Positions 24,203 through 34,423 are shown, counted from the stretch's first letter. The stretch is 64,000 bases of DNA from Bacteroidota bacterium (GCA_023391625.1 JAEWAN010000034.1:914698-978697); one strand, 5' to 3'. The notes: generated from the letters alone by a model not told the origin. Numbers and translations: made by a program.

Positions 24203-24898
24203 ATGGAAAAAATAAATCCTTACTACGACATTAATATCAAATATCAAAAGGAACTATTATGGGCACAAATTTTCAATGATACCATCAGAGATTCCGAATG
24301 GTTAACAAAAAGCTCTTTCAGTCCGGGAAGATGGGCTGCCGGATATCCCATGTTATACATCATTTACAGAACCTTAAATGATATAAAACCTCGCAATATT
24401 CTTGAATTCGGATTAGGAGAAAGTTCCAAGTTAACCAGTCAGTATGCTAGTTTTCATTCCGATTCGAAGCTAGAAATCATAGAGCAAGACCCGGAATGGT
24501 TAAATTTTATCTGTGTTAATAATCAAGACTTAAAAAACTACGTTCATATCATACCTACCGTTACCGGCTATTTTTACTATGGAGAAGCCAATATATACCA
24601 AAATCTACTGGATTTTCTCCAAACACCCAAATATGACTTCATCATAATAGACGGCCCCATAGGAACACCTGGATTCTCCAGACCACAAATCATAGATATT
24701 GTAGAAAAAGGGATGTTAGCCAGCGATTTTGTCATCATCATGGACGATTATAACCGTGATGGCGAGAAAAAAACGATCGAGCACCTTCTTAATCTCCTGA
24801 CCCTAATGCAAATTGAACACTTCACCCACGTCTATTCCGGATTAAAAGAGAGCATTGTGATTTGTTCAAAAAACAACAGGTATTTAACTTCGTTATAA
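24203..24898 (+). CDS. SAM-dependent methyltransferase-like protein
   Basis: A 231-residue protein with a Rossmann-type core: RNILEFGLGESSKLTSQYA (motif I region, about 71-90), LEIIEQDPEWLNF (acidic end of beta-2), YDFIIIDGPIG (about 150) and a late IIMDDYNRDGEKK. This resembles class I methyltransferases of the type found in glycan and sugar-nucleotide clusters. The Gly-rich motif is slightly atypical (EFGLGESS), so enzymatic activity is likely but not certain. It is alone between udk and sod but shares the palindromic promoter with the glycosyltransferase locus 5 kb away. Confidence 0.65.
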   Translation: MEKINPYYDINIKYQKELLWAQIFNDTIRDSEWLTKSSFSPGRWAAGYPMLYIIYRTLNDIKPRNILEFGLGESSKLTSQYASFHSDSKLEIIEQDPEWLNFICVNNQDLKNYVHIIPTVTGYFYYGEANIYQNLLDFLQTPKYDFIIIDGPIGTPGFSRPQIIDIVEKGMLASDFVIIMDDYNRDGEKKTIEHLLNLLTLMQIEHFTHVYSGLKESIVICSKNNRYLTSL

Positions 24899-24918
24899 TC
24901 AATGAAGTTAAATACCTG
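24877..24918. terminator. Hairpin between convergent genes
   Basis: A 15-bp stem (CAGGTATTTAACTTC with GAAGTTAAATACCTG) around a 12-nt loop spans the stop codon of the methyltransferase-like gene. A T-run follows on the minus strand, so it best serves the leftward sod gene. Confidence 0.6.
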
Positions 24919-24945
24919 AAATCTGATAATAAAAAAAGACTCTGT

Positions 24946-25614
24946 TTATAATCTCTTTTCTACCTCTTTCCAATTAACCACCTCCCAAAAAGATTTCACA
25001 TAGTCTGCTCTCTTAGACTGATACTTAAGATAATAAGCATGTTCCCAAACATCAAGAGCCAAAACAGGAGCACCTTTAACATCACTCACCGACATAAGCG
25101 GATTATCCTGATTAGGAGTGCTTATCACTTTTAATTTGCCATCCTCATCTTTAATCAGCCAAACCCAACCAGAACCAAAACGCCCGGAAGCCGCACTCTC
25201 AAAAGCAGACTTAAATGCCTCTATACTACCGAAGTTATCTTCCAGGGCCTTTTTTACTTTCGCAGACATAGTAGAAGTTCCGGCCGGCGCCATCATTTGC
25301 CAAAACAAAGAATGATTATAATGCCCTCCCCCATTATTACGAACTGAAGTCCTGATAGCCACAGGCAAAGTTTCCAGATTCGTCAAAAGAAAATTAATAT
25401 CTTTCTTTTGTAACTCAGGATAATCTTTCAATGCAGCATTCAGGTTTTTAACATAAGTCGCATGATGATTATTATAATGAATATTCATCGTTTCACTATC
25501 AATATAAGGTTCCAATGCATCATAAGCATAAGGTAAAGCAGGCAAAGAGAACTGACCAAATGATACCGGCACAAGCAATACCACCATAAAAAAAAGAGAC
25601 AACATTTTTTTCAT
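24946..25614 (-). CDS. Exported Fe/Mn superoxide dismutase
   Basis: A 222-residue protein with a Sec signal peptide (MKKMLSLFFMVVLLVPVSFGQ, cleavage about 20/21), followed by a complete Fe/Mn-SOD: NIHYNNHHATYV (His ligand), GHYNHSLFW (His), and DVWEHAYYLKY (Asp and His). It converts superoxide to peroxide. The signal peptide places it in the periplasm, unusual for this family, which is normally cytoplasmic; a separate cytoplasmic SodB may exist elsewhere. Metal use cannot be decided from sequence alone. Confidence 0.88.
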   Translation of the reverse strand: MKKMLSLFFMVVLLVPVSFGQFSLPALPYAYDALEPYIDSETMNIHYNNHHATYVKNLNAALKDYPELQKKDINFLLTNLETLPVAIRTSVRNNGGGHYNHSLFWQMMAPAGTSTMSAKVKKALEDNFGSIEAFKSAFESAASGRFGSGWVWLIKDEDGKLKVISTPNQDNPLMSVSDVKGAPVLALDVWEHAYYLKYQSKRADYVKSFWEVVNWKEVEKRL

Positions 25615-26081
25615 AACTATTCTGTTTTATTGATTTAATATTCATGTCTATTGTAAACAACAATAAAAGTATTTTAGTTCAGGTTTCTTCCGAAAAAGCA
25701 AAACATATCTCACAAGCACTCGTCCTTTTTAACCTTCAAAATCTATTTTCAAATAATTTTTCTGAAATCAGGCAAGCAACTAGCCTCCCTGAATAAAATT
25801 CTGCAATCAATCTTTTCATGTTCATGGATTACACCTCTATTATCGCGTTTTACCGGATCAATCACCAATTCAACACCAAAATATAATCCCAACTATCAAA
25901 TCATCCTTTTTTACTCATTAATTATCTGAACCTGATATTTCATAGCATAAACAAACTGTTTTAAACTTTCAGAACATTTCCACCATCCGGAAACGATACA
26001 CCACTATACAATAAAAAACATAAGCCAATAATGGCTAAATAAGTTTTTTTTACTAAGTTTGTTTTTTGAAAAATAGTTTTT
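25615..26081 (+). promoter_or_regulatory. Divergent region between sod and fhs, with fhs -7 box
   Basis: 467 bp without a gene. A consensus -7 box TAAGTTTG lies at 26054-26061, about 20 bp before the fhs ATG. A small AGCCA/TGGCT inverted pair sits near 26022-26036. Nothing else is recognised, and the sod promoter is not clear. Confidence 0.5.
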
Positions 26082-27749
26082 ATGAAAACCGATATTGAGA
26101 TAGCGCACAGTATTGAATTAGAGAGGATAAACTCTATCGCAGAGAAAGCCGGGATACCTCAGGAATCAGTCATTCCTTATGGTTTTTATATGGCTAAGAT
26201 ACCATATACTCTTATCAATCCCTCAAAAATAAAAAAAAGTAAACTGATTTTAGTTACTGCCATTACCCCGACGAAAGCCGGTATTGGCAAAACAACTGTT
26301 TCTGTCGGTTTAACATTAGGACTTAATAAAATTGGGAAAAAATCAGTTGTTGCACTAAGAGAGCCATCATTAGGCCCTTGTTTCGGCATGAAAGGAGGAG
26401 CTGCCGGTGGAGGTTATGCACAGGTTTTACCTATGGAAAATATCAACCTTCACTTTACAGGGGATTTCCATGCCATTACTGCCGCCAACAACATGATTTC
26501 AGCCCTGCTGGACAACTATATATATCAAAACAAAGATCAGGCGGACGGAATAAAACAAGTATTATGGCGTCGGGTACTGGATGTTAATGACCGGAATTTA
26601 CGTCAGGTAGTGACCGGATTGGGAGGTACAGTAAACGGTGTACCCGCCGAAAACGGATTCGACATCACACCGGCTTCAGAAATCATGGCAATACTTTGTC
26701 TTTCTGAAGATCTGGATGATCTCCGAAGACGTATTGAAAAGATTCTATTAGGTTATACTTATTCCGGCAAACCATTTACTGTAAAAGACCTGGGCATTGC
26801 AGGCTCTATTGTTGTATTATTAAAAGATGCTATTCATCCAAACCTGGTACAAACAACAGAAAATACACCTGCATTTATCCACGGAGGACCTTTTGCGAAC
26901 ATTGCTCATGGTTGCAATTCTATTATTGCCACTAAAATGGCGATGACATTTTCTGAATACGTAGTTACGGAAGCCGGATTCGGAGCTGACCTCGGAGCAG
27001 AAAAATTTCTGAATATAAAGTGTAGAAAAGCCGGCATCCAACCCACCCTCACCGTTTTGGTTGTCACAACCCAGGCTTTGAAAATGCACGGAGGGGTAGA
27101 TATTGAGAATATTAAAGAACCTAATGCCGAAGGACTTATCAAAGGATTTGAAAATATGGATAAACATATTGAAAACCTTAAATCTTTCGGACAAACCATT
27201 CTGGTTGCATTTAACAAATACTACTTTGACACGGAAGAAGAAATCAACCTGTTAAGGGAACATTGTAAAGCACAAGGAGTAGAATTTGCAGTTAACGATG
27301 CCTTTTCCAAAGGCGGGGAAGGAGCTGTTGAATTAGCAGAAAAAGTGATAGAAACAATGGAGAACAATCCTTCTGCACCATTGCACTTTACATATAACGA
27401 CAAGGATTCCATCAGCAAAAAAATTGAAAAAACAGCAAAAAAAATATACGGAGCAAGGCAGGTTGTTTTCTCAGAAAAAGCACTAAACATGCTTTCTAAA
27501 ATAGAAGCGTTCGGAGCCTCTCATTACCCCGTATGTATAGCCAAAACTCAATATTCCTTCTCGGATAACGACAAAGCCTATGAAATAACGCATGGTTTCG
27601 ACTTCCATATAGAGGACCTTGTTATCAACAACGGTGCTGAGTTCATCGTTGCCATAGCGGGCAATATGATGCGTATGCCGGGATTACCCAAAGAGCCACA
27701 GGCAAAAAAAATAGACCTCGTTAACGGAGAAATAGTAGGATTAAGCTAA
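26082..27749 (+). CDS. fhs: Formate--tetrahydrofolate ligase
   Basis: A 555-residue protein of full family length. The ATP-binding loop TPTKAGIGKTTVSVGL (about 63-78) and the long conserved block LREPSLGPCFGMKGGAAGGGYAQ follow the family exactly. It makes 10-formyl-THF from formate, ATP and THF, feeding purine synthesis and formyl-Met. Monocistronic between its own -7 box and a terminator. Confidence 0.96.
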   Translation: MKTDIEIAHSIELERINSIAEKAGIPQESVIPYGFYMAKIPYTLINPSKIKKSKLILVTAITPTKAGIGKTTVSVGLTLGLNKIGKKSVVALREPSLGPCFGMKGGAAGGGYAQVLPMENINLHFTGDFHAITAANNMISALLDNYIYQNKDQADGIKQVLWRRVLDVNDRNLRQVVTGLGGTVNGVPAENGFDITPASEIMAILCLSEDLDDLRRRIEKILLGYTYSGKPFTVKDLGIAGSIVVLLKDAIHPNLVQTTENTPAFIHGGPFANIAHGCNSIIATKMAMTFSEYVVTEAGFGADLGAEKFLNIKCRKAGIQPTLTVLVVTTQALKMHGGVDIENIKEPNAEGLIKGFENMDKHIENLKSFGQTILVAFNKYYFDTEEEINLLREHCKAQGVEFAVNDAFSKGGEGAVELAEKVIETMENNPSAPLHFTYNDKDSISKKIEKTAKKIYGARQVVFSEKALNMLSKIEAFGASHYPVCIAKTQYSFSDNDKAYEITHGFDFHIEDLVINNGAEFIVAIAGNMMRMPGLPKEPQAKKIDLVNGEIVGLS

Positions 27750-27767
27750 TCATTTATACTAGATAAG

Positions 27768-27796
27768 AATATCCCGGTATTTTGTACCGGGATATT
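27768..27796 (+). terminator. Intrinsic terminator of fhs
   Basis: A 12-bp stem (AATATCCCGGTA with TACCGGGATATT, loop TTTTG) followed by a T-run, 19 bp after the stop codon. Confidence 0.88.
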
Positions 27797-27863
27797 TTTT
27801 TGAATTAAATCAAAATACCACAAAACGAAATAAAAATAATCCGAAGGATACACAGAAAAAATG

Positions 27864-27871
27864 TATCTTTG
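27864..27871 (+). promoter_or_regulatory. -7 promoter box of thrS
   Basis: TATCTTTG, an exact TAnnTTTG match, 35 bp upstream of the thrS ATG. This is one of several boxes that identify the host as a member of the Bacteroidota. Confidence 0.65.
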
Positions 27872-27905
27872 CACTTCAAATATTAAAAACCATTTGTAAG
27901 GTTCT

Positions 27906-29852
27906 ATGATGATAAAAATAACATTTCCAGACGGCTCGGTACGTGAATACAACGAAGGAATCACCGGGCTTCAGATAGCAGAAACTATTAGTTCTCGCTT
28001 AGCACAAGAAGTATTGGCTATCGGTGTAAACGGTGAAACATGGGATTTAACCCGGCCAATCAATCAGGATGCCTCCATTAAATTATATAAATGGGAGGAC
28101 GAAGAAGGAAAACATGCTTACTGGCATAGTTCAGCTCACTTAATGGCAGAAGCTCTGCAGGAATTATATCCGAATATTAAATTCGGGATAGGCCCGGCCA
28201 TTGAAAACGGATTTTACTATGACGTAGATCCGGGAGACGATGTACAAATAAAAGAAAGCGACCTTCCGGCTATTGAAGCTAAAATGATAGAATTAGCAGC
28301 TAAAGGCGAAGATATTGTTCGTAAAGACATTGCCAAGAGCGAAGCCATGAAGCGTTTCTCTGACATTGATGAAGTTTATAAAGTAGAACTTATCAATGAC
28401 CTGGAAGACGGAACGATAACACTTTATTCCCAAGGCAACTTCACTGACTTATGTCGTGGTCCACACTTGCCTAACACAGGAAAAATAAAAGCAATTAAGG
28501 TGCTGAATGTAGCAGGTGCATATTGGCGCGGAGATGAAAAACGGAAAATGCTTACCCGTATCTACGGTATCACTTTCCCAAAAAAGAAAATGCTTGACGA
28601 GTATCTGGTTCTACTCGAAGAAGCTAAAAAGAGAGATCACCGTAAAATAGGAAAAGAGCTCGAGTTGTTCATGTTCTCCGATACTGTAGGAAAAGGACTT
28701 CCGATGTGGCTTCCTCGCGGTACAGCATTACGTTTAAGACTGGAAGACTTCTTGAAAAAGATTCAGCGTCGTTTTGACTACCAGCAAGTCATGACTCCTC
28801 ATATAGGTAACAAACAACTTTATGTTACGTCCGGACACTATGCTAAATATGGAAAAGACTCTTTCCAACCTATCCATACACCGGAAGAAGGAGAAGAATA
28901 TTTGCTGAAACCGATGAACTGTCCGCATCACTGCGAAATATATAAATTTAAACCACGTTCTTACAAGGATCTTCCTTTACGTTTTGCCGAATTCGGAACG
29001 GTTTACCGTTATGAACAAAGCGGTGAATTGCACGGATTAACCCGGGTACGCGGTTTTACTCAGGACGATGCACACATATTCTGCCGTCCAGACCAGCTGA
29101 AAGCTGAATTCCTGAAAGTAATGGATATTATCTTCATCATTTTCAAAGCCTTGGATTTTGAAAACTTTGAAGCTCAAATATCATTACGTGACCCAAACAA
29201 CCGGGAAAAATACATCGGTTCCGATGAAAACTGGGAAAAAGCAGAAAAAGCAATCATTGAAGCTTGTGAAGAAAAAGGACTGAAAGCCAGAGTTGAATTA
29301 GGAGAAGCAGCATTCTATGGTCCTAAGCTTGACTTTATGGTGAAAGATGCGTTAGGACGCCGTTGGCAGTTAGGAACTATCCAGGTTGATTACAACCTTC
29401 CTGAACGCTTTGAACTGGAATATACAGGCGAAGACAACCAAAAACACCGCCCGGTAATGATTCACCGTGCACCATTCGGTTCTATGGAACGTTTCGTTGC
29501 CGTGTTAATAGAGCACACTGCAGGAAAATTCCCACTATGGCTTACACCAGATCAGGTTGTAGTACTTCCGATTAGCGAAAAATTCAATGACTACGCATAC
29601 CAGGTAGCCAAAGAATTGTTCCAGAAAGACATTCGGGTAACCGTAGACGATCGTAATGAAAAAATAGGACGTAAAATCCGTGACAACGAATTAAAACGTA
29701 TCCCATTCATGCTGATTGTAGGCGAAAAAGAAGCAGAAAACAATGAAGTTTCTGTACGTCGTCAGGGAGAAGGAGATAAAGGCACAATGAATGTTGCCAG
29801 CTTCGCAACCTTGATCAATGATGAAGTGGAAAAAATGATGTTACAATACTAA
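27906..29852 (+). CDS. thrS: Threonyl-tRNA synthetase
   Basis: A 648-residue protein with N-terminal TGS domain (IKITFPDGSVREY), the editing domain with HSSAHLMAEAL and later Cys/His residues (FTDLCRGPH), the class II catalytic core (MNCPHHCEIYK; YEQSGELHGLTRVRGFTQDDAH) and an anticodon-binding C-terminus. It charges tRNA-Thr and edits Ser-tRNA. The start is at 27906 or the second ATG at 27909. In many bacteria infC-rpmI-rplT follow thrS; here a terminator follows and those genes are absent. Confidence 0.97.
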   Translation: MMIKITFPDGSVREYNEGITGLQIAETISSRLAQEVLAIGVNGETWDLTRPINQDASIKLYKWEDEEGKHAYWHSSAHLMAEALQELYPNIKFGIGPAIENGFYYDVDPGDDVQIKESDLPAIEAKMIELAAKGEDIVRKDIAKSEAMKRFSDIDEVYKVELINDLEDGTITLYSQGNFTDLCRGPHLPNTGKIKAIKVLNVAGAYWRGDEKRKMLTRIYGITFPKKKMLDEYLVLLEEAKKRDHRKIGKELELFMFSDTVGKGLPMWLPRGTALRLRLEDFLKKIQRRFDYQQVMTPHIGNKQLYVTSGHYAKYGKDSFQPIHTPEEGEEYLLKPMNCPHHCEIYKFKPRSYKDLPLRFAEFGTVYRYEQSGELHGLTRVRGFTQDDAHIFCRPDQLKAEFLKVMDIIFIIFKALDFENFEAQISLRDPNNREKYIGSDENWEKAEKAIIEACEEKGLKARVELGEAAFYGPKLDFMVKDALGRRWQLGTIQVDYNLPERFELEYTGEDNQKHRPVMIHRAPFGSMERFVAVLIEHTAGKFPLWLTPDQVVVLPISEKFNDYAYQVAKELFQKDIRVTVDDRNEKIGRKIRDNELKRIPFMLIVGEKEAENNEVSVRRQGEGDKGTMNVASFATLINDEVEKMMLQY

Positions 29853-29872
29853 ACATTCATATCACGCTAAAT

Positions 29873-29908
29873 AGAAAGCCTATCCTGCTAATTCAGGATG
29901 GGCTTTCT
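29873..29908 (+). terminator. Intrinsic terminator of thrS
   Basis: A 15-bp stem, AGAAAGCCTATCCTG with CAGGATGGGCTTTCT (one T-G pair), loop CTAATT, 20 bp after the stop; the T-run is short. Confidence 0.8.
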
Positions 29909-30044
29909 TATATCTACAACAGGGGGACACAATCAATCTCCTTCTTCCTTCTCTCACACATCACCATAAATACAAATTATCAGTTATCTCTTTAATAGAC
30001 GATAGCCCGCATTTTTTCTGCACTTAATAAAAATTCAAATAAAA

Positions 30045-30071
30045 AGCCATCCGGATTTTATCCGGATGGCT
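30045..30071 (-). terminator. Intrinsic terminator of the rimP-nusA-infB operon
   Basis: AGCCATCCGGA and TCCGGATGGCT pair perfectly (loop TTTTA). On the minus strand the stem is followed by TTTTTA. It lies 25 bp beyond the infB stop. Confidence 0.88.
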
Positions 30072-30096
30072 CTCATATAAAAATCTCTTATTAAGA

Positions 30097-33045
30097 TTAA
30101 AGGGTTTTACGAACTTCCGTTTCTTCAAAACTTTCAATCATATCCCCTACCTTAATATCATTATAGTTCTTAAGGCTGATACCGCATTCAAAATTAGTAC
30201 CTACTTCTTTCACATCATCTTTATGACGTTTCAACGCATCAATTTCACCTGTATGTACCACAATGCCATCACGAATTAAACGAACTTTATTAGAACGGCT
30301 GATTTTTCCTTCACGTACCAAACATCCGGCAACCATTCCCACTTTTGATATCTTGAATGTTTCAAGCACTTCTACCGTTGCAGTAATTTCCTCCTTAATT
30401 TCCGGAGATAACATACCTTCCATAGCAGACTTGATTTCTTCAATAGCATCATATATAATAGAATACAAACGTATATCTATTTCTTCTTTCTCTGTCATCT
30501 TGCGTGCTGTTGCCGTAGGACGTACCTGGAATCCGATGATAATTGCATTTGATGCAGCGGCCAGCAATACATCCGAGTCGGAAATAGCACCTACTGCTTT
30601 ATGAATCACATTCACCTGGATGTTTTCCGTTGACAACTTCAACAAGGAGTCTGACAATGCTTCCACAGAACCGATAACATCACCTTTTACAATGATATTC
30701 AATTCCTTAAAGTCACCTAAAGCAATACGACGTCCCAACTCATCCAGAGTAAAGTGTTTTCTGGTACGGATATCCTGTTCACGTTGCAATTGTTCACGTT
30801 TCGTCGCAATTTCACGGGCTTCCTGCTCCGTTGCCATAACATTAAAGTTATCACCAGCCTGAGGAGCCCCATTCAGTCCTAACACTAATACAGGTTCTGC
30901 CGGTTTTGCAGACTTAATACGCTGATTACGTTCGTTAAACATTGCTTTCACCTTACCGTAATGCGTACCGGCCAACACAACATCTCCTTGATGTAAAGTA
31001 CCGTTTTCAACCAAAACAGTAGCAATATAACCACGTCCTTTATCCAAAGAAGACTCGATAACCGAACCTAATGCGCGTCTATCCGGATTTGCTTTCAAAT
31101 CCAGTAATTCCGCCTCAAGAAGAACTTTCTCAAGCAAATCTTCAACACCAATTCCTTTTTTAGCAGAAATATCCTGAGACTGATACTTACCACCCCATTC
31201 TTCAACAAGGTAGTTCATGTTAGCCAATTCCTCTTTGATTTTATCCGGATTAGCATTCGGTTTGTCCACCTTATTTATTGCAAAAACAATAGGCACATTT
31301 GCTGCTGAGGCATGATTAATCGCTTCTACTGTCTGAGGCATTACATTATCGTCGGCAGCCACAATAATAATAGCGATATCCGTCACCTGAGCACCACGAG
31401 CACGCATTGCTGTAAATGCTTCGTGACCAGGAGTGTCAAGGAAAGTGATACGTTGTCCATTTTCCAGTTTCACATTATACGCACCGATATGCTGAGTTAT
31501 ACCTCCCGCTTCACCTGCAATTACATTCGTTTTACGGATATAGTCAAGCAAAGACGTTTTACCATGGTCCACATGTCCCATCACCGTTACGATAGGAGCA
31601 CGAGGCTGTAAATCCTCTTCCCTGTCCGGTTCATCGTTTGAAATGGATTCCACCAGGTCATGACTCACGAATTCTGTCTGGAAACCAAATTCTTCTGCTA
31701 CGATATTGATAGTTTCCGCATCCAAACGCTGGTTTATAGAAACCATTATGCCAATACTCATACAAGTAGCAATGACCTCATTCACGGAAACATCCATCAT
31801 CACAGCCAATTCACTCGCCGTCACGAATTCCGTCAATTTCAGTACATTCTTTTCCTGCTGTTCACGCTCTGCCTGCTCCTGCATACGTGCATGAACAGAA
31901 TCGCGTTTATCACGACGGTATTTAGCACCTTTTCCTTTTTTATTTCCACCGGAAAGACGGGCCAATGTTTCTTTTATTTGTTTCTGAACATCTTCCTCGC
32001 TTACAACATTTTTCAGAGGTTTCTTAAAATGTTCTTTCGTCTTTGCCTTCTTAGCCTGTTCCTGAGAACCGACTTTATTTACATCAACTTTTTGCTTAAT
32101 GAAACGTTCCCGTTTTTTCTTCGGTTTATCAGAAGCATCATCTTCAGACTTCTTATCAATATCTGTCGTTTTCTTCACCTCTTTGGAAGCCCGAAGTTTC
32201 TCTTCACGTTCTTTACGCTTCTGTTCTTTAGTTTTTGGTTTAGGACGTGTACTTTGATTTAAAGCACTCAAATCAATGGTACCAACCACAACCGGAGTTT
32301 TCTCCAAAACAGGACGCTTCAAGGAAAAGATTTCTTCTGTTTCTTTTGATTCCTCTGACACTGCTTCCGAAGGTTTTTCTACAGAAACTTCCGGAGTAGC
32401 AACTTCCTGCTTTATTTCTTTTTCCTCTATCTTCTGTACTTCCTGCTCCTCTACTTCTGAAACGACTTCTGCTGCAACCGGTTTAGAATCTTGTTTTTCT
32501 TCTGATTTCTCTTCCGACACTTTTTCCTGTTTCTCTTCAACAGAAATTTCTTTCTTAGGTTGTTCCTCAACCATTTCAACCTTAGGAGAAGTTACAACAG
32601 GCTCTTCTGGTAAAACGGCCTTATTTTCCTTAACCACATCCTCCTGGACAGGTTCAATAGTCTTAGTTTCTTCTTTCTTTTTTTGTTTCGCCAAATCCAG
32701 GTCAATATGCCCCACCTGTTTAAAATGAGGTTTTTGTTCTTCCGGAATAGTAATACGAATTACCTCTTCTGCTTTTGGTTTTTCCTGTTCTTTCGGTTGC
32801 TCATAGCCCTGAATAGAAACAGATGCACCCTTTTCTTTCGTCTGGCGCTGGAGACTTAACTCCTCTGATTCTATCTTCAATGCCATATCTTTATTAAATT
32901 CTTTCAAAAGCAACATATATTGATCATCCGACAATTTAATATTCGGAGTAGATTCAATATCATGTCCTTTTTTTGCCAGAAATTCTACGGCAGTGGACAA
33001 ACCGATATTCAAATCTTTAAGAGCTTTACTTAATCTTATGGACAT
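30097..33045 (-). CDS. infB: Translation initiation factor IF-2
   Basis: A 982-residue protein. An IF2_N motif (about 1-55) and a long Lys/Glu-rich, probably unstructured linker (about 90-400) precede the GTPase domain: GHVDHGKTSLLDYIR (G1), the DTPGHEAF switch (G3), NKVDK (G4) and a second EF-Tu-like barrel, then the C-terminal fMet-tRNA-binding domain. It places initiator tRNA on the 30S subunit. The large acidic/basic linker is typical of Bacteroidota IF-2. Last gene of the operon. Confidence 0.97.
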   Translation of the reverse strand: MSIRLSKALKDLNIGLSTAVEFLAKKGHDIESTPNIKLSDDQYMLLLKEFNKDMALKIESEELSLQRQTKEKGASVSIQGYEQPKEQEKPKAEEVIRITIPEEQKPHFKQVGHIDLDLAKQKKKEETKTIEPVQEDVVKENKAVLPEEPVVTSPKVEMVEEQPKKEISVEEKQEKVSEEKSEEKQDSKPVAAEVVSEVEEQEVQKIEEKEIKQEVATPEVSVEKPSEAVSEESKETEEIFSLKRPVLEKTPVVVGTIDLSALNQSTRPKPKTKEQKRKEREEKLRASKEVKKTTDIDKKSEDDASDKPKKKRERFIKQKVDVNKVGSQEQAKKAKTKEHFKKPLKNVVSEEDVQKQIKETLARLSGGNKKGKGAKYRRDKRDSVHARMQEQAEREQQEKNVLKLTEFVTASELAVMMDVSVNEVIATCMSIGIMVSINQRLDAETINIVAEEFGFQTEFVSHDLVESISNDEPDREEDLQPRAPIVTVMGHVDHGKTSLLDYIRKTNVIAGEAGGITQHIGAYNVKLENGQRITFLDTPGHEAFTAMRARGAQVTDIAIIIVAADDNVMPQTVEAINHASAANVPIVFAINKVDKPNANPDKIKEELANMNYLVEEWGGKYQSQDISAKKGIGVEDLLEKVLLEAELLDLKANPDRRALGSVIESSLDKGRGYIATVLVENGTLHQGDVVLAGTHYGKVKAMFNERNQRIKSAKPAEPVLVLGLNGAPQAGDNFNVMATEQEAREIATKREQLQREQDIRTRKHFTLDELGRRIALGDFKELNIIVKGDVIGSVEALSDSLLKLSTENIQVNVIHKAVGAISDSDVLLAAASNAIIIGFQVRPTATARKMTEKEEIDIRLYSIIYDAIEEIKSAMEGMLSPEIKEEITATVEVLETFKISKVGMVAGCLVREGKISRSNKVRLIRDGIVVHTGEIDALKRHKDDVKEVGTNFECGISLKNYNDIKVGDMIESFEETEVRKTL

Positions 33046-33163
33046 ATATTCTAATTAGTAATTTCAAAAATTATTTTTATCTGGTAATCCGAACTCTATA
33101 TACAAAAAAATCAGAAACAAAATCAAGACCGCTGCCGGTCCTAGACCTTAAAAAAGCCGTTTC

Positions 33164-34420
33164 TTATTCTTCGTCTTCAAATTCCGAAGCCAGTATTTTA
33201 AGAACTTCATCTATCGTTTCCTCTTCCAAGTCTGTACGACGGATCAAGTCTTCACGAGGTATAGCCAACACGTTTTTAGCCGTGTCGCAACCTATTGATT
33301 TTAAGGTTTCAATTACCCATTCATCTATTTCATCCGCAAATTCATCCAAATAAATATCTTCTGTTTCTTCTTCATCCAATTCACGGAACACATCCAATGT
33401 ATAGCCGGTCAGCATACCTGCTAATTTTATATTAAGACCGCCTTTTCCGATAGCCTGAGACACTTCCTCCGGTTTCAAATAAATTTCCGCTTTCTTTTCT
33501 TCCTCATTCAAACGGATGGAAGATATTTTTGCTGGACTCAAAGCTCTGGAAATAAATAGACTGGTATTATTTGTATAATTTACAACATCAATGTTTTCAT
33601 TACGTAGTTCCCGCACGATACCATGTATACGCGACCCTTTTACGCCAACGCAAGCACCAACCGGGTCAATACGGTCATCATAAGACTCTACTGCTATTTT
33701 AGCACGTTCACCAGGAATACGGGCAATTTTTTTAATTGTAATCAGGCCATCCTGAATTTCAGGAACTTCCAATTCAAAAAGACGTTCCAAGAACACAGGA
33801 GAAGTACGGGACAAAATAATCTTAGGATTATTATTTTTATTATCAACCATAGCAACTACCGCACGCACAGTATCACCTTTTCTATAAAAATCAGTAGGAA
33901 TCTGTTCTGATTTAGGCAAATACAGTTCATTTCCCTCATCATCAATCAGAAGCATTTCCTTTTTCCATATTTGATAAAGTTCTGCGCTAACAATCTGACC
34001 TACTTTTTCACTATAATTATTATATACGTTTTCTTTCTGCAATTCCAACACTTTGGAAGCTAAAGTCTGACGCAAAGTAAGGATAGCACGACGGCCAAAA
34101 TCAAGAAAATTCAACGTATCAGTCACTTCCTCTCCTACTTCATAATCACTGTCTATTTTCTGAGCTTCAGATAGAGCAATCTGGAGATTTTCATCCTCCA
34201 CTTCCCCATCAGGAACTACCTCACGATTCCGGTATATTTCAAAATCTCCTTTGTCTGGATTTATAATTACGTCGAAATTTTCATCCGTACCGAACATTTT
34301 AGAGATAACGTTCCGGAATGATTCCTCCATTACACTGATTAATGTACTTCTGTCGATATTTTTCAGTTCTTTAAATTCCGCAAAAGTATCTATCATGTTG
34401 ATCGTTTCTTTCTTGCTCAT
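33164..34420 (-). CDS. nusA: Transcription termination/antitermination factor NusA
   Basis: A 418-residue protein with the NusA N-terminal RNA polymerase-binding domain, S1 domain (KGDTVRAVVAMVDNK region, about 180), and two KH domains (GACVGVKGSRIHGIVREL; QAIGKGGLNIKLAGMLTGY). A single acidic C-terminal repeat follows (REDLIRRTDLEEETIDEVL). It binds elongating RNA polymerase and modulates pausing. A 118-bp spacer with a small GACCG/CGGTC hairpin (33127-33140) separates it from infB. Confidence 0.96.
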   Translation of the reverse strand: MSKKETINMIDTFAEFKELKNIDRSTLISVMEESFRNVISKMFGTDENFDVIINPDKGDFEIYRNREVVPDGEVEDENLQIALSEAQKIDSDYEVGEEVTDTLNFLDFGRRAILTLRQTLASKVLELQKENVYNNYSEKVGQIVSAELYQIWKKEMLLIDDEGNELYLPKSEQIPTDFYRKGDTVRAVVAMVDNKNNNPKIILSRTSPVFLERLFELEVPEIQDGLITIKKIARIPGERAKIAVESYDDRIDPVGACVGVKGSRIHGIVRELRNENIDVVNYTNNTSLFISRALSPAKISSIRLNEEEKKAEIYLKPEEVSQAIGKGGLNIKLAGMLTGYTLDVFRELDEEETEDIYLDEFADEIDEWVIETLKSIGCDTAKNVLAIPREDLIRRTDLEEETIDEVLKILASEFEDEE

Positions 34421-34423
34421 GGC

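Noticed and set aside
31312..32728. Long frames antisense to infB
   Set aside because: They are shadows caused by the repetitive Lys/Glu-rich codons of the IF-2 linker; no domain or start signal supports them.
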